Assembly (NCBI RefSeq): GCF_000183725.1
Contig: NC_014762.1
Coordinates: 1,488,001-1,552,000, forward strand
Length of the DNA stretch: 64,000 nucleotides
Direction of reading: 5' to 3'
Source: Sulfuricurvum kujiense DSM 16994
Lineage (GTDB): Bacteria > Campylobacterota > Campylobacteria > Campylobacterales > Sulfurimonadaceae
This document shows, piece by piece, positions 10,089-19,990 of this stretch. Numbering within the stretch: position 1 is the stretch's first letter; every line of letters starts with the position of its first letter. The notes below the pieces were generated by a model. It had not been told where the DNA came from. It saw nothing but the letters and a program-made list of their open reading frames with translations, and did not search any database. Both the position numbers and the translations under genes were made by a program.

Positions 10089-10138
10089 AGTATTTAAGAA
10101 ATAACCGTCCAAGAGTATTTAAGAAATAACCGTCCAAG
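10089..10138 (+). repeat. Two tandem copies of a 25-bp repeat before the TonB receptor gene
   Basis: The 25-bp unit (beginning AGTATTTAAGAAATAACC and ending GTCCAAG) is repeated exactly, back to back, ending 11 bp before the TTG start codon. It may be a double operator or a copy-number variable expression switch for the receptor operon. The second copy runs into the AGGGG ribosome-binding site. Confidence 0.85.
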
Positions 10139-10149
10139 CAGGGGTAGTT

Positions 10150-12159
10150 TTGAGATTTTCGTCATTAGTCGTTTTGTATTCCTTTATCCCCCTGGCTGTA
10201 TACGGGTCTGAATTACCTCCTGAGACTACCCTTACTGAAGACATAAGCTATACGGAACAGTTGGCGACACAAACCAATCAGAATATCGATTATCAGCCTT
10301 TTATTTTATCGGTATGGGAGCAAAAAGATCTTACCCTTTTCGGTGTTCACACCTTGAAAGATGCCTTGATGCTGCTTCCCGGTATCGATATGATGGGTAA
10401 TACGAACAACAACCGTACCCCTGTCATCCGCGGTTCCAATCCCCTCTCCTACGGACAGACAAAACTGGCTATCGACGGGGTTGTGGTCAATGACCGTTCG
10501 GCTGATACCTATACCGCTTACCTCGATTTTCCAATCGAGCTGATAGAGCGCATTGAAGTCGTCCGTGGGGCCGGAAGTTTTATCGAGGGAGTCAACGGAT
10601 ACTCAGGGACTATCAATGTTATCACCTATGCAAAAGACGAAGATAAGCTGCAAAACGGTGTTGTATTCGGAAGTTTCGGCAGCGATTTGGCTAAACAGGC
10701 AGGATTTTGGTATACGCACCGCGCATCGGATTGGAGAGTCTCCAGCGACTTGTTTTATCAAAGCAACGATGCCCGTTCTCCTATCACCGTGACGGATAAA
10801 TATCACAATACGGGCTATGCGCCTCTCAACAGCCATCAAATCGGTTTCGGCCTCTCTTATTTTTATAATGATTTCTATCTTAAAGGACGTATTAACCATT
10901 TTACGACCGGAAGCGCCTTTGGTAATTTGAGCGCATTGCCGAATATGAACGGTACCCAATCATTCCCATCATGGTATGTTGAGGGGGGATTTTCACACAA
11001 GATTTCCGATGATTTGACTTTAAACGCAAAGGCTGGAATGATGGAAGACGGATGGGAAGAAGATTCCCGACTGCTTCCTCCCGGAACGTACGGAGTCCTT
11101 AGTTTTCCAAACGGTTTTTGGGAAGATTGGAATTTTAATGCACGAATGTTGTATGCCAATATTTCCGCAACCTATACCGGCGTCGAAAATCATAAAATCA
11201 CTCTCGGCTATGGCCAAAAGTATGAAGACATTATTGATATGCACACCGTCACGACGAATAAAACCGGAGGAACGACTCTCGTCGATTATACCGACACCGC
11301 GCCGTTTATTGATATGGGATCGGCATGCCGCCATACCGATGAGTTTTACCTTAGCGATACCATTGACATTAGTGACATACTTGCCCTTTCACTTAATGCT
11401 GGAGGAACCAAAGCGTCAAATTTGAATTTCGAACCGTATGTCCGAGCGGCCTTGGTTTTTCAGCCGTACCGCCAACACATCCTGAAATTCATGGTGGGCA
11501 ACAGTTTCAGACTGCCCTCCTTTCGCGAGCTCTATACCCAAAATCATCCGACTCAGGTCGGTAATCCCGATTTGGAGTCTGAACATGTCGTCTCCTATGA
11601 AACACAATACCTCTACAAACCGTCGATAGATACGACATTGGGTCTTAATCTGTTTTATCTGAAAAATAAAGGGCAAATCACTCCGAATACAACCAATAAG
11701 ATGTACCAAAATATCGGCAAACGCAATATCATGGGATTTGAGACCGAATTTCGAGGAAGTATCGGAGAAAATGACACAACATTTCTCTCCTACAGCTACA
11801 TCAGAGGGGAAACGTTTAAAGGGAGCGAAACAACCGACTATCTTCCATATGCTTCATCCCATTTGCTTAAGGGGGGGCTTTCCTATACGTTTACCCCTCA
11901 AATGACAGGAGGAATCGTAGGACGCTACAGCAGTGCAAAAGAACGTCGCCCGAACGATGTACGCAAAAATTCGATGGAATCATTCGCTTCCTATGATTTG
12001 ATTTTAGGTTGGGAGAGTTTTGACGGATTTTACCTGCAAGCTGCATTGAAAAATGCCAACAATGCCATCTACCGCTACATATCTCCTCCCGGAACCTATC
12101 CTGATGATTACCCGATTGAAGGAAGAACTTTTTGGATTAGAACAGGATGGAAGTTCTAA
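10150..12159 (+). CDS. TonB-dependent outer-membrane receptor
   Basis: 669 residues. Signal peptide (1-19), a plug domain (about 45-165, with TLKDALMLLPGIDMMG, PVIRGSN and a late ERIEVVRGAGSFIEGVNGYSGTINVITY-type region) and a beta-barrel ending in the terminal aromatic (FWIRTGWKF). The start is TTG, preceded by AGGGG. It is the first gene of a tight three-gene set: its stop overlaps the ATG of the YfiR-like gene (TAATG), which in turn overlaps the GGDEF-EAL gene. The ligand is unknown; linkage to a YfiR-like regulator suggests a signalling role in addition to or instead of uptake. Confidence 0.9.
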   Translation: MRFSSLVVLYSFIPLAVYGSELPPETTLTEDISYTEQLATQTNQNIDYQPFILSVWEQKDLTLFGVHTLKDALMLLPGIDMMGNTNNNRTPVIRGSNPLSYGQTKLAIDGVVVNDRSADTYTAYLDFPIELIERIEVVRGAGSFIEGVNGYSGTINVITYAKDEDKLQNGVVFGSFGSDLAKQAGFWYTHRASDWRVSSDLFYQSNDARSPITVTDKYHNTGYAPLNSHQIGFGLSYFYNDFYLKGRINHFTTGSAFGNLSALPNMNGTQSFPSWYVEGGFSHKISDDLTLNAKAGMMEDGWEEDSRLLPPGTYGVLSFPNGFWEDWNFNARMLYANISATYTGVENHKITLGYGQKYEDIIDMHTVTTNKTGGTTLVDYTDTAPFIDMGSACRHTDEFYLSDTIDISDILALSLNAGGTKASNLNFEPYVRAALVFQPYRQHILKFMVGNSFRLPSFRELYTQNHPTQVGNPDLESEHVVSYETQYLYKPSIDTTLGLNLFYLKNKGQITPNTTNKMYQNIGKRNIMGFETEFRGSIGENDTTFLSYSYIRGETFKGSETTDYLPYASSHLLKGGLSYTFTPQMTGGIVGRYSSAKERRPNDVRKNSMESFASYDLILGWESFDGFYLQAALKNANNAIYRYISPPGTYPDDYPIEGRTFWIRTGWKF

Positions 12160-12689
12160 TGCGGATAATTTTGTTTTTTCTCTTCGGATTTTTCATTGCA
12201 TCGGCACATGAATCTTTTATAGTAAACGGCCATATCCGTATGCTTCCTAAAATCATGGCACTCGACACCCGGCTGAAATCCAAAACAGATTCATCCAAAG
12301 TGATATTTGCCGTAGTATACGATTTAAATCGAAAATCTGACGCCCAGTTTATTGCGGAGGGAATCAATCGGGTTCATCACGAAAGAGTTTCCAATATCCC
12401 TTTTAGCGCCATCGCACTTTCCGTCAACGAAGTAACGGAACGAAAAGACATAGCCTTCGTGTACATGATTCAAAAATGCAGTTCCAAGTCCCTAAAACAA
12501 GTAGCTGAATGGGGAATAGAGAACTCTATTCCGACTTTTTCCTATGATGTGGCAGATTTGGAATCAGGCATATTGGGTTCTATCGCATTTGAACGCTCTA
12601 CGGTCATCTACATCAACAAAAAAACCCTCAAAGAGGGTAAATTTCATTTCGACGGCACTTTATATCAGATTGCGAGACTCATTGAATGA
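12159..12689 (+). CDS. YfiR-like periplasmic protein (DUF4154-like)
   Basis: 176 residues with a signal peptide (1-15). The C-terminal half has the layout of YfiR/DUF4154 proteins: a strand KDIAFVYMI, a Ser/Gly segment, then FERSTVIYINKKTLKEG and a final helix. YfiR is the periplasmic repressor of the diguanylate cyclase YfiN in Pseudomonas. The similarity is weak, but the gene sits between a TonB receptor and a YfiN-like protein and overlaps both by start/stop codons (TAATG and ATGA), which is the expected context. The YfiR redox cysteine pairs are not clearly present; only one Cys (residue about 107) is seen. Confidence 0.55.
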   Translation: MRIILFFLFGFFIASAHESFIVNGHIRMLPKIMALDTRLKSKTDSSKVIFAVVYDLNRKSDAQFIAEGINRVHHERVSNIPFSAIALSVNEVTERKDIAFVYMIQKCSSKSLKQVAEWGIENSIPTFSYDVADLESGILGSIAFERSTVIYINKKTLKEGKFHFDGTLYQIARLIE

Positions 12690-14605
12690 ACTTTTTTAAA
12701 AATGCCCGCTTATCCACTAAACTTTTTGTAACACTTGTCATGGGGACATTCATCCTTTTCCTCACGGTTACGTTAATCACATTTTGGATTGTTCGGGATC
12801 TAACACTGAACTCCCAAAAAGAAAAAGCCTATTTGCTTATTGATGCGGTTAATCCCGCCGTATCCCTTTCTCTTTTTTTGGGAATCAATGATTTCGGAAA
12901 TAAACTATCTGCCATTACCCAACGCAATGAAGTCATCGCGTTAAAAATTACCGATTTAAAAGGGACCGTTTTTCTGAACTATCATCAGCATGATCTTTCA
13001 CGATCGTATCAGACGATTGATATCACCGAAAATTTGATGGAACCCTCTACCCTTAAACCGATCGGCTCGATCACCCTTACCTATTCAGGCGAAGAGTTCA
13101 CCAAAACGATGAAGCGTTTTTACATTTTATACGGCTGGATAACCATCAGCGTATTTAGCGTCCTATGGCTGATGATGATTTGGGTCAACCGTCTTTTGCA
13201 TCCCATTACATTGATCGCTCATAAAGTACGGAATTTTAAACCCGGAGAAAAAATAACCTTTGACTTCCCCTATACTCAGCGTGAGTTTACCCAAATTACC
13301 CATGCATTCGAGGCGATGCAAGAGAGCGTGCTCCAATACTCGGATGAGATTGAAACGATAAATAAAAATCTTGAGATGAAGATTACGGAACAAACGCATA
13401 AAGCAACCCATCATTTGTATTACGACACTCTCACTTCCCTCCCGAATCGAATCAAACTGCAAGAAGATCTCCTTAAAAATCCAATCAATACGGTAGCAAT
13501 ATTGAATATTGATGATTTTAAAGAGATCAATGACTTTTTCGGAATTGACGCGGGTGATTGGCTTTTAACCCAAATCGCCCATTGGCTCAGCGAAATGAAA
13601 CTGAACCCCTACCGAATCGGCGGAGACGAATTTGCGTTTCGTCTAAAAGAAGGGAGTTCGAATGTCGAGTTTCAACATGACATTGAAATACTCCTCTCCT
13701 TGCTCAGTGAAAAGCTATTTATGATTGCGGACGAAACCGTCCATGTTCGTGCAACAGTCGGTATTGCCATTGACAGCGATAAGCCCCTCATTCATGCCGA
13801 TGTCGCACTAAATAAAGCGCGAAGTATTAAACGCCCTTCTTGTATCTATGACCCCTCAGAGGGAATCGAGCAGCAGTATCAAACCAATATTGCAATGTCG
13901 GCTCAAATTCGTCAGGCATTGGTCGAACATCGTATTGTCTGTCAATATCAACCGATTGTCTCGTGTATTACCGGGAAAATTGAAAAATATGAAACATTGG
14001 TACGTATTCAAAACGAAGACGGTTCCCTAATCCCGCCGTATGATTTTTTACCGATTGCGCAGAAAACAAAGCTGTATCACCACATTACCCAAGAAGTTGT
14101 ATACCAAGCATGCCATCTTTTTGCCGATCGTGACGAACAATTTTCAATCAATCTCTCCAGTAGCGATATGTTAGATGCTAAAACGCTGACAACCATTGAA
14201 AATATTCTCCGCCAAACCGGTACAGCGAATCGGGTTATATTTGAAATTCTGGAATCTGAGGGGATTGAGAACTTTGAGGAAGTCGCCTCGTTTATTGCTA
14301 AAATGAAAAATCTGGGGGCAAAATTTGCGGTTGATGATTTCGGAACAGGTTATTCCAATTTCGAAAATATTCTTAAACTCAATGTCGATATCCTGAAAAT
14401 TGACGGTACGTTGATCAAATCGATTAATGAAAATCCTCGTACCCGCATCGTTGTTGAAGCTATTATCGACTTTGCCCACCGAATCGGGATTGACACCGTT
14501 GCCGAGTTCGTAGCTTCGGAAGAGATTCTTCAGAAGGTGACTGAATTGGGTATCAATTACGCGCAGGGATTTCATACAGGGAAACCGCTCTTTTTTGATA
14601 AGTAA
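12686..14605 (+). CDS. YfiN-like GGDEF-EAL protein
   Basis: 639 residues. Membrane helix 1 (about 12-34), a short periplasmic sensor (about 35-150) resembling the CHASE8-type domain of YfiN, helix 2 (about 152-172), a HAMP-like linker, then GGDEF (motif intact, RIGGDEF) and EAL. In EAL the signature is ETL rather than EAL, but the catalytic Glu, the Asn of INLSSSD, DDFGTGYSN, KIDGT and the QGF Gln remain, so phosphodiesterase activity is still possible. It is the last gene of the TonB receptor/YfiR-like operon, overlapping the latter by ATGA. It probably converts an outer-membrane or periplasmic signal into c-di-GMP changes. Confidence 0.8.
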   Translation: MNFFKNARLSTKLFVTLVMGTFILFLTVTLITFWIVRDLTLNSQKEKAYLLIDAVNPAVSLSLFLGINDFGNKLSAITQRNEVIALKITDLKGTVFLNYHQHDLSRSYQTIDITENLMEPSTLKPIGSITLTYSGEEFTKTMKRFYILYGWITISVFSVLWLMMIWVNRLLHPITLIAHKVRNFKPGEKITFDFPYTQREFTQITHAFEAMQESVLQYSDEIETINKNLEMKITEQTHKATHHLYYDTLTSLPNRIKLQEDLLKNPINTVAILNIDDFKEINDFFGIDAGDWLLTQIAHWLSEMKLNPYRIGGDEFAFRLKEGSSNVEFQHDIEILLSLLSEKLFMIADETVHVRATVGIAIDSDKPLIHADVALNKARSIKRPSCIYDPSEGIEQQYQTNIAMSAQIRQALVEHRIVCQYQPIVSCITGKIEKYETLVRIQNEDGSLIPPYDFLPIAQKTKLYHHITQEVVYQACHLFADRDEQFSINLSSSDMLDAKTLTTIENILRQTGTANRVIFEILESEGIENFEEVASFIAKMKNLGAKFAVDDFGTGYSNFENILKLNVDILKIDGTLIKSINENPRTRIVVEAIIDFAHRIGIDTVAEFVASEEILQKVTELGINYAQGFHTGKPLFFDK

Positions 14606-14633
14606 CTAATGTGATTTTTAATCCTAACCATGG

Positions 14634-14639
14634 TACAAT
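14634..14639 (+). promoter_or_regulatory. TACAAT -10 box of the aspartate aminotransferase gene
   Basis: TGGTACAAT ends 27 bp before the start codon, the same extended -10 as before lolA and the EamA transporter gene. The transcription start is predicted about 20 bp before the ATG. Confidence 0.6.
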
Positions 14640-14666
14640 TCGCAAATTTTTTACAAGGGCTGATCC

Positions 14667-15833
14667 ATGTTAACCGATCGCGTCAATATACTCTCCGAAT
14701 CGATTACCATTGCTATCTCTACGTTAGCGCAAGAACTCAAAGCACAAGGGAAAAATATCCTCAGCTTTTCCGCAGGTGAGCCTGATTTTGACACTCCTCA
14801 AGTGATAAAAGATGCTGCCATCAAAGCAATCAATGACGGTTTTACCAAATACACCGCCGTTGACGGTATCCCTGAACTCAAAGCAGCTATCGCACTTAAA
14901 CTCAAACGTGATAACGGATTGGACTACAAACCAAACCAAATCATCGCCAACAACGGGGCGAAACATTCGCTTTACAACCTCTTTGCCTGTACGATTCAAG
15001 CGGGTGATGAAGTAATCATCCCGGCTCCGTATTGGGTTACCTACCCGGAGCTTGTAATGTATTGCGGAGGAAGCGTTGTCGAGATTATGACCGACGATGA
15101 AAGCGGATTCAAAATCACCCCTGAGCAGCTCAAGGCGGCATTGACTCCAAAGACGAAAATGCTTATCCTTACTTCTCCCTCAAATCCGACCGGTGCGGTC
15201 TATTCACGCGAGGAGCTGACTGCCTTAGGAAAAGTATTAGAGGGGACTAATGTTATCGTAGCCAGCGATGAAATGTACGAAAAACTCATCTATGACGGTG
15301 AATTTACATCAGCTGCAGCGGTGAGTGACGATATGTACCAACGTACTATCACCATCAACGGTCTTTCTAAATCGGTAGCGATGACGGGATGGCGTTTCGG
15401 GTATATGGCAGCAGCCAATACCGAAATCATCCAGGCTACTAAAAAGCTCCAAAGCCAAAGTACCTCGAATATCAACTCTATCACTCAAAAGGCGGCAATC
15501 GTAGGCCTTAACGGTGAAGCCGATGCGGATATCGAAGCGATGCGCGTTCAGTTCAAAGCCCGCCGCGACGAAGCGGTCAAATTGTTTAATGAAATTGACG
15601 GATTGTCGGTTCTATCACCTGCCGGTGCTTTCTATCTGTTTGTCAACATCAAAGAGGTCAGTAACGATTCCATGCAGTTTTGTAAAGAGTTGCTTGAAGA
15701 TCAAGGGATTGCGGTAGTACCGGGTGTGGGATTCGGTTCTGAGGGGTATTTCCGATTCAGTTTCGCGACCGATATCGACAGTATCCGCGAAGGGATCAAA
15801 CGTATCGCCGCTTTTGTAGCCACAAAAAAATAA
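14667..15833 (+). CDS. aspB: Class I/II pyridoxal-phosphate aspartate aminotransferase
   Basis: 388 residues, normal length. The pyridoxal-phosphate Lys lies in NGLSKSVAMTGWRFGY (about residue 236); SPSNPTGAVYS and the C-terminal FRFSFATD carboxylate-binding Arg are present. It should interconvert aspartate and 2-oxoglutarate with oxaloacetate and glutamate, linking nitrogen assimilation to amino-acid synthesis. It is a single gene with its own promoter, ending at a hairpin shared with the convergent small gene. The symbol follows the type I-gamma family; substrate specificity within the family is not certain. Confidence 0.85.
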   Translation: MLTDRVNILSESITIAISTLAQELKAQGKNILSFSAGEPDFDTPQVIKDAAIKAINDGFTKYTAVDGIPELKAAIALKLKRDNGLDYKPNQIIANNGAKHSLYNLFACTIQAGDEVIIPAPYWVTYPELVMYCGGSVVEIMTDDESGFKITPEQLKAALTPKTKMLILTSPSNPTGAVYSREELTALGKVLEGTNVIVASDEMYEKLIYDGEFTSAAAVSDDMYQRTITINGLSKSVAMTGWRFGYMAAANTEIIQATKKLQSQSTSNINSITQKAAIVGLNGEADADIEAMRVQFKARRDEAVKLFNEIDGLSVLSPAGAFYLFVNIKEVSNDSMQFCKELLEDQGIAVVPGVGFGSEGYFRFSFATDIDSIREGIKRIAAFVATKK

Positions 15834-15844
15834 ATCTACTTTTT

Positions 15845-15867
15845 CATTCCCGAAAAGCTCGGGAATG
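15845..15867. terminator. Hairpin between convergent genes
   Basis: A 9-bp perfect stem (CATTCCCGA / TCGGGAATG) with a 5-nt loop lies between two convergent genes, 12 bp after one stop and 7 bp before the other. No T-run follows on either strand. It is probably a bidirectional transcript end. Confidence 0.55.
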
Positions 15868-15873
15868 GCCTGC

Positions 15874-16095
15874 TTATTTGATACTTTTCAACGCCTCTAC
15901 AACCGCATCGATATTCCCCATCGGAAGGTGAACTTTCCACTCAGGATTTTTTGAGTCCCCCGCCAATGAAATACCGATACTGGCTACGCTGTCACTTCCG
16001 GCACCGTATGGCTCATCTACTTTACTGATAGAAATGACACCTTTTTTCGTACCGTCTAATGGAATTTCTTTAATGATGGTTACAGCAGAACTCAT
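15874..16095 (-). CDS. Small hypothetical protein, possibly PC4-like
   Basis: 73 residues, no signal peptide or membrane segment. Four short beta-strands are followed by a final helix (IDAVVEALKSIK), which resembles the layout of bacterial PC4-like single-strand DNA-binding proteins, but I cannot confirm this. It has its own ribosome-binding site (AGGAGAG) upstream of the ATG and stands alone, convergent with the aminotransferase gene. Confidence 0.5.
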   Translation of the reverse strand: MSSAVTIIKEIPLDGTKKGVISISKVDEPYGAGSDSVASIGISLAGDSKNPEWKVHLPMGNIDAVVEALKSIK

Positions 16096-16169
16096 AATCT
16101 CTCCTAACTAAATGTGTATAGGAAAGAGTGTAGCCGATTTTGGCTAAAGCAATCTTAAAAGAAAAAGAA

Positions 16170-16718
16170 TTAATTTGAACCTTGAGCATTGGCATTATTG
16201 CCATAAATAAAAGCGTACATTTTTCGATAGTAACGCTCGTTACGGGTCCGGTCCGTTGCGCTGAAATGGTGATAGCGTCCCAGCGTTTCCCATGAATATC
16301 CGAAGCTTTTGACGAGTTTCGTCAAAATACCGTTAGCCTGTTCGCGGGCGGTCGTATCTTCAAAATATTCCTGCAGCATCGGATTGGGATGGTATTTATA
16401 GTTGATTTGGTAAGGCCCTAGATCAAGGTTGGTAATGCCGCCGTCAATCAACGCCTGGGCTTGAAGCGTGCATTGTTCCGTTGAACCGCATTTAATGATA
16501 TGTCCTGTCACCGCAAAACCGGCATTGAGCGCACGCTGCGCTTCATCATCCGCATTGATGCGTATGACGTGAGGATTGCATCTACCTCCCTCTTGAAGAC
16601 ACTCGCAATGCTTGATCGCATCGAGGACAATATCCGGCATCCGAATATCACTCGTAGGTACACTGTCCGCACGCAATAATGACGTTGCTATGACCAAACC
16701 TACGATTGATAAACGCAT
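16170..16718 (-). CDS. Secreted lytic-transglycosylase-like protein
   Basis: 182 residues with a signal peptide (1-17). The mature part has HCEC early (a Glu in the position of an SLT catalytic residue) and later LDLGPYQINYKYHPN, which corresponds to the G-L-MQIN motif of SLT/VirB1-type transglycosylases, followed by helical repeats ending YYRKMYAFIYG. It would act on peptidoglycan in the periplasm. Four Cys in the first half may form disulfides. It follows lpxD by 17 bp on the same strand and probably belongs to the ilvB-ilvH-lpxD transcript. Function is inferred from motif pattern only. Confidence 0.55.
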   Translation of the reverse strand: MRLSIVGLVIATSLLRADSVPTSDIRMPDIVLDAIKHCECLQEGGRCNPHVIRINADDEAQRALNAGFAVTGHIIKCGSTEQCTLQAQALIDGGITNLDLGPYQINYKYHPNPMLQEYFEDTTAREQANGILTKLVKSFGYSWETLGRYHHFSATDRTRNERYYRKMYAFIYGNNANAQGSN

Positions 16719-16735
16719 CCTTTGTCCCCTTTACC

Positions 16736-17683
16736 TTAAGATTCCAACATTTTAGCCAATTTTGCCTGCATTTTCAGCCACATTTTATGTTCCATCAACG
16801 GAAAGCCGCTATACACACCCTTATTTGTGATACTTTTAGTAACACCTGAGCGTGCCGCCATGGTGGTGAACGGTGCGATGCTCAGGTGCCCTGCCGTAGC
16901 GCTTTGCCCCCCCATCACCACATTGCGCCCCAAAGTCGTTGAACCGGCCAGACCGGTTTGAGAGACTAAAATGGAGTGTTCGCCGATAATGCAGTTATGG
17001 CCGATTTGGACAAGATTGTCTATCTTCGAACCCTGCTTAATAATCGTTGAGCCGAATACGGCGCAGTCGACTGTTGTGTTGGCACCGATCTCGACATCAT
17101 CCTCTATGACTACATTCCCGTTCTGATAGAGTTTGACATGCTCACCCATTTTTGTATGGGCATACCCGAATCCGTCGCTTCCGATCACCGATCCCGCATG
17201 AATCATCACACGGTTCCCGATGCGGCAATCGCGGTAAATGCACACATTGGGGTAGAGGATAACGTCATCTCCGATCACGGCGTCGGCACCGACATAAACA
17301 CCGCTCATAATGGTGCAATTCGACCCGATAGATGCCCCGTTTTCGATATGGGCGCTCGGATAAACTACACTCCCCTCGCCTATTACGGGAGGGACTTCAC
17401 TGCTGCGTATCGGTTTTGAAAAATGTTTGGATAAAAGGGCAACCGACATATACGGCTCATCCGACGGCAGAGCAATAACTCCCTTGGGAAGAAGATGCGC
17501 TTTAGATGAGGGGAGAATTACGGCAGAAGCTTGAGTGTTCTCAAGTTCTTTTTCATATTTACTGTCGGAGAGAAAAGAGATTTCTCCCGCTGACGCTTCT
17601 CGAAGAGTATTCATTCCGGTGATTTCTATGGAATCTTCGACTCCTGAACACCCCAGCAATGCCGCTATTTCAAAAAGTTTCAT
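16736..17683 (-). CDS. lpxD: UDP-3-O-acylglucosamine N-acyltransferase LpxD
   Basis: 315 residues. An N-terminal uridine-binding domain (about 1-95) is followed by a left-handed parallel beta-helix of hexapeptide repeats (about 100-290) and a C-terminal helix. The catalytic His region ([12 protein letters not shown], about residue 230) is present. It adds the N-linked acyl chain in lipid A synthesis at the cytoplasmic face. It starts 5 bp after ilvH, reproducing the ilvB-ilvH-lpxD order known from Campylobacter relatives. Confidence 0.93.
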   Translation of the reverse strand: MKLFEIAALLGCSGVEDSIEITGMNTLREASAGEISFLSDSKYEKELENTQASAVILPSSKAHLLPKGVIALPSDEPYMSVALLSKHFSKPIRSSEVPPVIGEGSVVYPSAHIENGASIGSNCTIMSGVYVGADAVIGDDVILYPNVCIYRDCRIGNRVMIHAGSVIGSDGFGYAHTKMGEHVKLYQNGNVVIEDDVEIGANTTVDCAVFGSTIIKQGSKIDNLVQIGHNCIIGEHSILVSQTGLAGSTTLGRNVVMGGQSATAGHLSIAPFTTMAARSGVTKSITNKGVYSGFPLMEHKMWLKMQAKLAKMLES

Positions 17684-17688
17684 CTGCT

Positions 17689-18165
17689 TTATCTCTCTAA
17701 AGCGACAGAACCGCTTCGGACGATCTCTTTGGGATGAAAACGCTTGATCGCTTCGAGAAAATGGTTGACTCTCATAGGCTCATCCGCAACCATGACAATC
17801 ATCGTATCGCTTCCGACATTCACAATCCGTCCGTTATAGGCATGGGTAAGTGCTTCAATATCACCTAATGATTCACTCATAGGGATTTTGACCAACGCCA
17901 TCTCGGTTTCAACCAAATCGGCATGTTCATAGACTTTCAATACCGGAATCAGTTTGTGCAGCTGTTTAGTGATCTGTTCGACCACACGTACCGAACCTGC
18001 CGTAACAATTGTAATACGCGAATATTTAGACTCGGGAATCGGAGCCACCGTCAACGATTCAATATTGTACCCTCGTCCCGAAAACAACCCTGCAATGCGT
18101 GAGAGTACACTGGCTTCATTCATTACAATAACGGAAATAACACGACGTTCTGTTTGTTCCATCAT
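17689..18165 (-). CDS. ilvH: Acetolactate synthase small subunit IlvH
   Basis: 158 residues. N-terminal ACT domain ([21 protein letters not shown]) followed by the second IlvH regulatory domain (about 80-155). It binds the large subunit and confers valine feedback inhibition. The first ATG overlaps the ilvB stop codon (ATGA); a second ATG directly follows and could be the real start, as AAGGAG lies just upstream of both. Branched-chain amino-acid pathway, same transcript as ilvB. Confidence 0.93.
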   Translation of the reverse strand: MMEQTERRVISVIVMNEASVLSRIAGLFSGRGYNIESLTVAPIPESKYSRITIVTAGSVRVVEQITKQLHKLIPVLKVYEHADLVETEMALVKIPMSESLGDIEALTHAYNGRIVNVGSDTMIVMVADEPMRVNHFLEAIKRFHPKEIVRSGSVALER

Positions 18166-19856
18166 TTCTCCTTGTACTCTAACATCATATTAAAGAGCGA
18201 CCCGCCCGCCGGAACCATCGGCAGAACGTTTTCAAACCGATTGACGACAACATCGATGATCGCAACTACATTTTTTTCGACCGCATCTTTAAGTGCGGCA
18301 TCAAACTCTTCTTTGGTTGTAACACGGTATCCGACTCCGCCGAAGGCTTCAACCAATTTTACAAAATCGGGCTGTATCGAAAGATCGGTTGACGAGTGGC
18401 GTTTATCGTAAAACAGGGTCTGCCACTGCCGTACCATCCCCAAAAAGTTATTATTCAAAATAACATTTATGACGGGAAGTTCATACTCTACCGCCGTCAT
18501 CAGCTCTTGGATATTCATTAATATGGAGCCGTCACCCGTAATATTGATACTGACACGTTCCATATCGGCACGCTTAACACCCATTGCCGCCGGGAATCCG
18601 AATCCCATTGTCCCAAGACCTCCGGAACTTACCCATTGACGGGGACGGGTAAACGGATAAAACTGAGCCGTCCACATTTGATGCTGTCCGACATCGGTCG
18701 AGATATTGGCATCATCGCCCAAAAGCTGCCCGATACGTTCAACGACCCACTGCGGCTTAAGTCGATCACCCTCTTCCGTATAAGAGAGCGGATGAAGCTT
18801 ATTGAAATTGGCAATCGTATTGTGCCACGACGCATAACGGGCCGGATCGATCTGCTCTTTTGCCAACGGAATCATCTGTTCCAATACGTTTTTGACATCA
18901 CCGACAATCGGGAAATGGGCATGAACCAATTTCGAAACACTTGCGGGGTCGATATCAACATGGATGATCTGGGCATTTTTCGCAAATTCGGAAAGTTTTC
19001 CGGTAACACGATCATCAAACCGTGCACCTAAACCGATAACCAAATCGGTCTCGCTCATCGCCATATTGGCGGCGTATGAACCATGCATCCCGAGCATTGA
19101 AATAAGCAACGGGTCATCATATCGAAGGGTTCCGCGTGCCATAAACGTCTCAACGGCAGGAATCTGGGTCATTTTTGAAAATTCACGCACCAGTTCTGCC
19201 GCATTGGCGTTGATAATTCCCCCTCCAAGATACAAAAGAGGACGTTTCGCACTCGCGATCGCTTCGATCGCTTTTTTGATTTGTCGGGCATTCCCTTTGG
19301 TCGTCGGCTTGTAGGTCTCGAGCTCAACCTCTTTGGAATAATCGAATGTCGCAATCTGTGCCGTTACATCTTTCGGAATATCGACGTGAACCGGTCCCGG
19401 ACGCCCTGTACGGGCAATATAAAATGCCTCTTTAAGGACACGAGGCAAATCAGCCGCATCGGTCACGAGATAATTGTGTTTCGTACACGGGCGGCTGATA
19501 CCGACGGCATCGATCTCCTGAAACGCATCGGTACCGATGAGCGACATCGGTACCTGGCCGCTGATAACAACGAGAGGGATCGAGTCCATATAGGCATCGG
19601 CCATTCCGGTCACACCATTGGTAAATCCCGGACCTGAAGTAATCATTGCGACACCGACTTTTCCGGTAGCTTTGGCATACCCCTCTGCCGCATGGACCGC
19701 CGCTTGTTCGTGACGGGTCAAAATATGTTGAAATGAGCGCTGTTTGTATATCTCATCATAGACGTTCATGATCGCCCCGCCCGGGTAACCGAATACGACT
19801 TCGACTTCCTCGGCGATGAGTGCTTCGATAACCATCTGTGCACCGCTGATTTGCAT
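18162..19856 (-). CDS. ilvB: Acetolactate synthase large subunit IlvB
   Basis: 564 residues, full length. The thiamine-diphosphate Glu lies in TRHEQAAVHAAEGYA (about residue 49); the FAD/central domain and the ThDP/Mg motif GDGSILMNIQEL...NN (about residue 435 on) are intact. It condenses pyruvate to acetolactate, or with 2-oxobutyrate to acetohydroxybutyrate, for valine, leucine and isoleucine synthesis. ATG start with AAGGAG upstream; it heads ilvB-ilvH-lpxD. Confidence 0.95.
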   Translation of the reverse strand: MQISGAQMVIEALIAEEVEVVFGYPGGAIMNVYDEIYKQRSFQHILTRHEQAAVHAAEGYAKATGKVGVAMITSGPGFTNGVTGMADAYMDSIPLVVISGQVPMSLIGTDAFQEIDAVGISRPCTKHNYLVTDAADLPRVLKEAFYIARTGRPGPVHVDIPKDVTAQIATFDYSKEVELETYKPTTKGNARQIKKAIEAIASAKRPLLYLGGGIINANAAELVREFSKMTQIPAVETFMARGTLRYDDPLLISMLGMHGSYAANMAMSETDLVIGLGARFDDRVTGKLSEFAKNAQIIHVDIDPASVSKLVHAHFPIVGDVKNVLEQMIPLAKEQIDPARYASWHNTIANFNKLHPLSYTEEGDRLKPQWVVERIGQLLGDDANISTDVGQHQMWTAQFYPFTRPRQWVSSGGLGTMGFGFPAAMGVKRADMERVSINITGDGSILMNIQELMTAVEYELPVINVILNNNFLGMVRQWQTLFYDKRHSSTDLSIQPDFVKLVEAFGGVGYRVTTKEEFDAALKDAVEKNVVAIIDVVVNRFENVLPMVPAGGSLFNMMLEYKEK

Positions 19857-19990
19857 GTCGTCTCCTTATTTTAAAAAATATAATTTTTATCGCCCTATTC
19901 GAAAAAAATAGCAACAAAATTAAAAAATTAGGGGATTATAAAAGACTGTAGCTATAAATTACGTTAAATTCGCGAAGAGGTCGCCCCTTT

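Noticed and set aside
10089-10138. CRISPR-like repeats upstream of the TonB receptor
   Set aside because: Only two direct copies with no spacer between them and no cas genes.
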